NCBI GenBank assembly: GCA_023417665.1 | Contig: JAEZFA010000006.1 | Span: 1-6,496, forward strand | Reading direction: 5' to 3' | Source: Pseudomonadota bacterium | Lineage (GTDB): Bacteria > Pseudomonadota > Alphaproteobacteria > Rhizobiales > Xanthobacteraceae | DNA: 6,496 nt | Shown: positions 5,749 to 6,496 of the stretch, in pieces | Layout: each line of letters begins with the position of its first letter | Position numbering within the stretch: position 1 is the first letter of the stretch | Translations under genes and position numbers: made by a program | Notes under the pieces: generated by a model | What the model saw: the letters and a program-made list of their open reading frames with translations, nothing else | Databases searched by the model: none | Told to the model about the DNA's origin: nothing

Positions 5749-6288
5749 CTAGTGATCGGTGGATTGCTGGAAGCCGGCGCCGGTCCACTTATAGCGAAAC
5801 ACGCGCAGCCGCTTGCGTCCGCCCTCGTTGCTGTCGTGGTTGGCTTCGATGCTGTCGCCCTTGACCGACACCGGCTGCGACAGGTGCACGATGAGATACT
5901 GCTTCGGCGCACCGGTATCTTCCGTGAAGCTCACGGGCGCATAGCCGTTCGCGCTGCTGTCCCAGCGAAACACCAGCAGAACCCCGCGCTGTTGCGCGGA
6001 AGTGCGCAGGAAGATTTCGTCGATACCGTCGCGATCGACGTCGAGAGCCAGCACCGGCTCCGAGCGGTTCCCGGCGCGCAGCGGCACCAGCGCTTCCCCG
6101 ACGCCATCGAATACCTGCGGCTCGCTGCCGGCCACCGCGATCGTGAGCCGGATACCGTTCTCGCTTGGCGTCGCGTCGATCGTCGCCGGGCCGAGCGGCG
6201 TCCGGGCGCTGATGGTCTGGGCCGCAAGCGGCGTGCCGGCGGCGGCACCAAGCGTCAGGGCAAGGAAGAAAGCAGCGAGGAAGCGCAT
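5749..6288 (-). CDS. Exported protein with an EF-hand/FG-GAP-like DxDxDG loop, function unknown
   Basis: 179 residues. A signal peptide is clear: Arg2, a hydrophobic core (about 3-17), and cleavage near LAA/Q (23-24), so the protein is probably periplasmic. The mature part looks beta-rich. Its one distinctive motif is LDVDRDGIDEIFLRT (82-96), with Asp83, Asp85, Asp87, Asp90 and Glu91. This is the calcium-binding DxDxDG loop of FG-GAP/VCBS propeller blades and EF-hand-like sites, but only one copy is present, too few for a full propeller. The C-terminus is basic (GGRKRLRVFRYKW) and there are no cysteines. The LOG gene follows 41 nt downstream on the same strand. The sequence just before the ATG is pyrimidine-rich with no Shine-Dalgarno. 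I know similar short proteins only as hypothetical proteins of related Rhizobiales. Confidence 0.82.
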   Translation of the reverse strand: MRFLAAFFLALTLGAAAGTPLAAQTISARTPLGPATIDATPSENGIRLTIAVAGSEPQVFDGVGEALVPLRAGNRSEPVLALDVDRDGIDEIFLRTSAQQRGVLLVFRWDSSANGYAPVSFTEDTGAPKQYLIVHLSQPVSVKGDSIEANHDSNEGGRKRLRVFRYKWTGAGFQQSTDH

Positions 6289-6452
6289 GGAGGGACTCGG
6301 AATTGGAGGCGGGAAGACCTAAATAACACCGGCGGAGACGACAACCCCGTGAAACGCCGGAATTGCGACGATCCGTCCCGGTTCCGGCCTCGCGAACCGG
6401 CCGGGCCTTGCCCGCGCCCCTGAAAATCCCCGAAGGCCGCCGAAAGCAACGA
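6289..6452. other. Divergent intergenic region with two inverted repeats
   Basis: 164 nt between the minus-strand exported protein and a plus-strand gene entering at the right edge. It contains two perfect inverted repeats: CCGGCG (6329-6334) with CGCCGG (6355-6360), and CCGGTTC (6378-6384) with GAACCGG (6394-6400). Promoters for both directions must lie here, but no convincing -35/-10 pair can be singled out. Confidence 0.5.
6378..6400. repeat. 7-bp perfect inverted repeat in the divergent promoter region
   Basis: CCGGTTC (6378-6384) pairs with GAACCGG (6394-6400) across 9 nt. The half-site spacing fits an operator for a dimeric regulator or a small hairpin. It lies 52 nt before the ATG at 6453 and 90 nt from the opposite ATG. 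The high GC content makes a chance origin possible. Confidence 0.35.
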
Positions 6453-6496
6453 ATGAAAGAAGCCGGCTCCGAGCCCAAAGCCACGCTGTTCACGAC
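6453..6496 (+). CDS. N-terminal fragment of a gene continuing beyond the window
   Basis: An ATG at 6453 opens a frame that stays open to the window edge (MKEAGSEPKATLFT, 14 full codons), with G/C-ending codons typical of the neighbours. No strong ribosome binding site precedes it. Fourteen residues are not diagnostic. From memory, a similar ATLFTT segment occurs at the start of some Atm1-type ABC exporters of related genomes, but this is only a guess. The gene is divergent from the DxDxDG protein and would share its promoter region. Confidence 0.4.
   Translation, partial: MKEAGSEPKATLFT

Noticed and set aside
5789..6493. A 234-codon minus-strand frame over the exported-protein gene
   Set aside because: It is a shifted-frame shadow of the gene at 5749-6288, Arg-rich and without motifs.

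Overview
The window looks like chromosomal DNA of a high-GC alphaproteobacterium, most likely Nitrobacteraceae/Bradyrhizobiaceae (Bradyrhizobium, Afipia or Rhodopseudomonas-like). Three things suggest this: G/C-ending codon use in nearly all genes, the closest remembered relatives of CysS, CimA and the small secreted proteins, and a degenerate dispersed palindrome of a kind scattered between genes in these genomes. No phage, insertion sequence, CRISPR array, tRNA or rRNA is visible. The content is mainly housekeeping and I see no new multi-gene system.

Layout, left to right. (1) 81-590 (+) is a CreA-family exported protein. It converges on a small six-cysteine secreted protein, 638-949 (-), with an intrinsic terminator for the minus-strand gene between them. 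(2) A 362-nt gap (950-1311) carries two small hairpins and the upstream regions of two divergent genes. (3) cysS (1312-2736, +), cysteinyl-tRNA synthetase, is complete. A block of about 400 nt after the KMSKS loop has sharply different base and codon composition. (4) 2737-2971 holds a large imperfect palindrome and a little more non-coding sequence. (5) A 40-residue one-helix membrane protein (2972-3094, GTG start) sits directly before cimA (3097-4692, citramalate synthase) and a VOC-family protein (4705-5094, TTG start). These three are tightly packed on the plus strand and probably co-transcribed. (6) On the minus strand, an exported protein with an EF-hand-like DxDxDG loop (5749-6288) is followed by a LOG-family phosphoribohydrolase (5099-5707). 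The LOG gene converges on the VOC gene with 4 nt between stop codons. (7) 6289-6452 is a divergent intergenic region with two inverted repeats, followed by the first 14 codons of a plus-strand gene that leaves the window.

Functionally, CysS charges tRNA-Cys. CimA would make (R)-citramalate from pyruvate and acetyl-CoA for threonine-independent isoleucine synthesis. LOG-type enzymes release free bases from nucleoside 5'-monophosphates. Roles of CreA, the six-cysteine protein, the 40-residue membrane protein, the VOC protein and the DxDxDG protein are unknown or only generic. The observations most worth a second look are the compositional mosaic inside cysS, the palindromic element after it, and the small membrane ORF before cimA.
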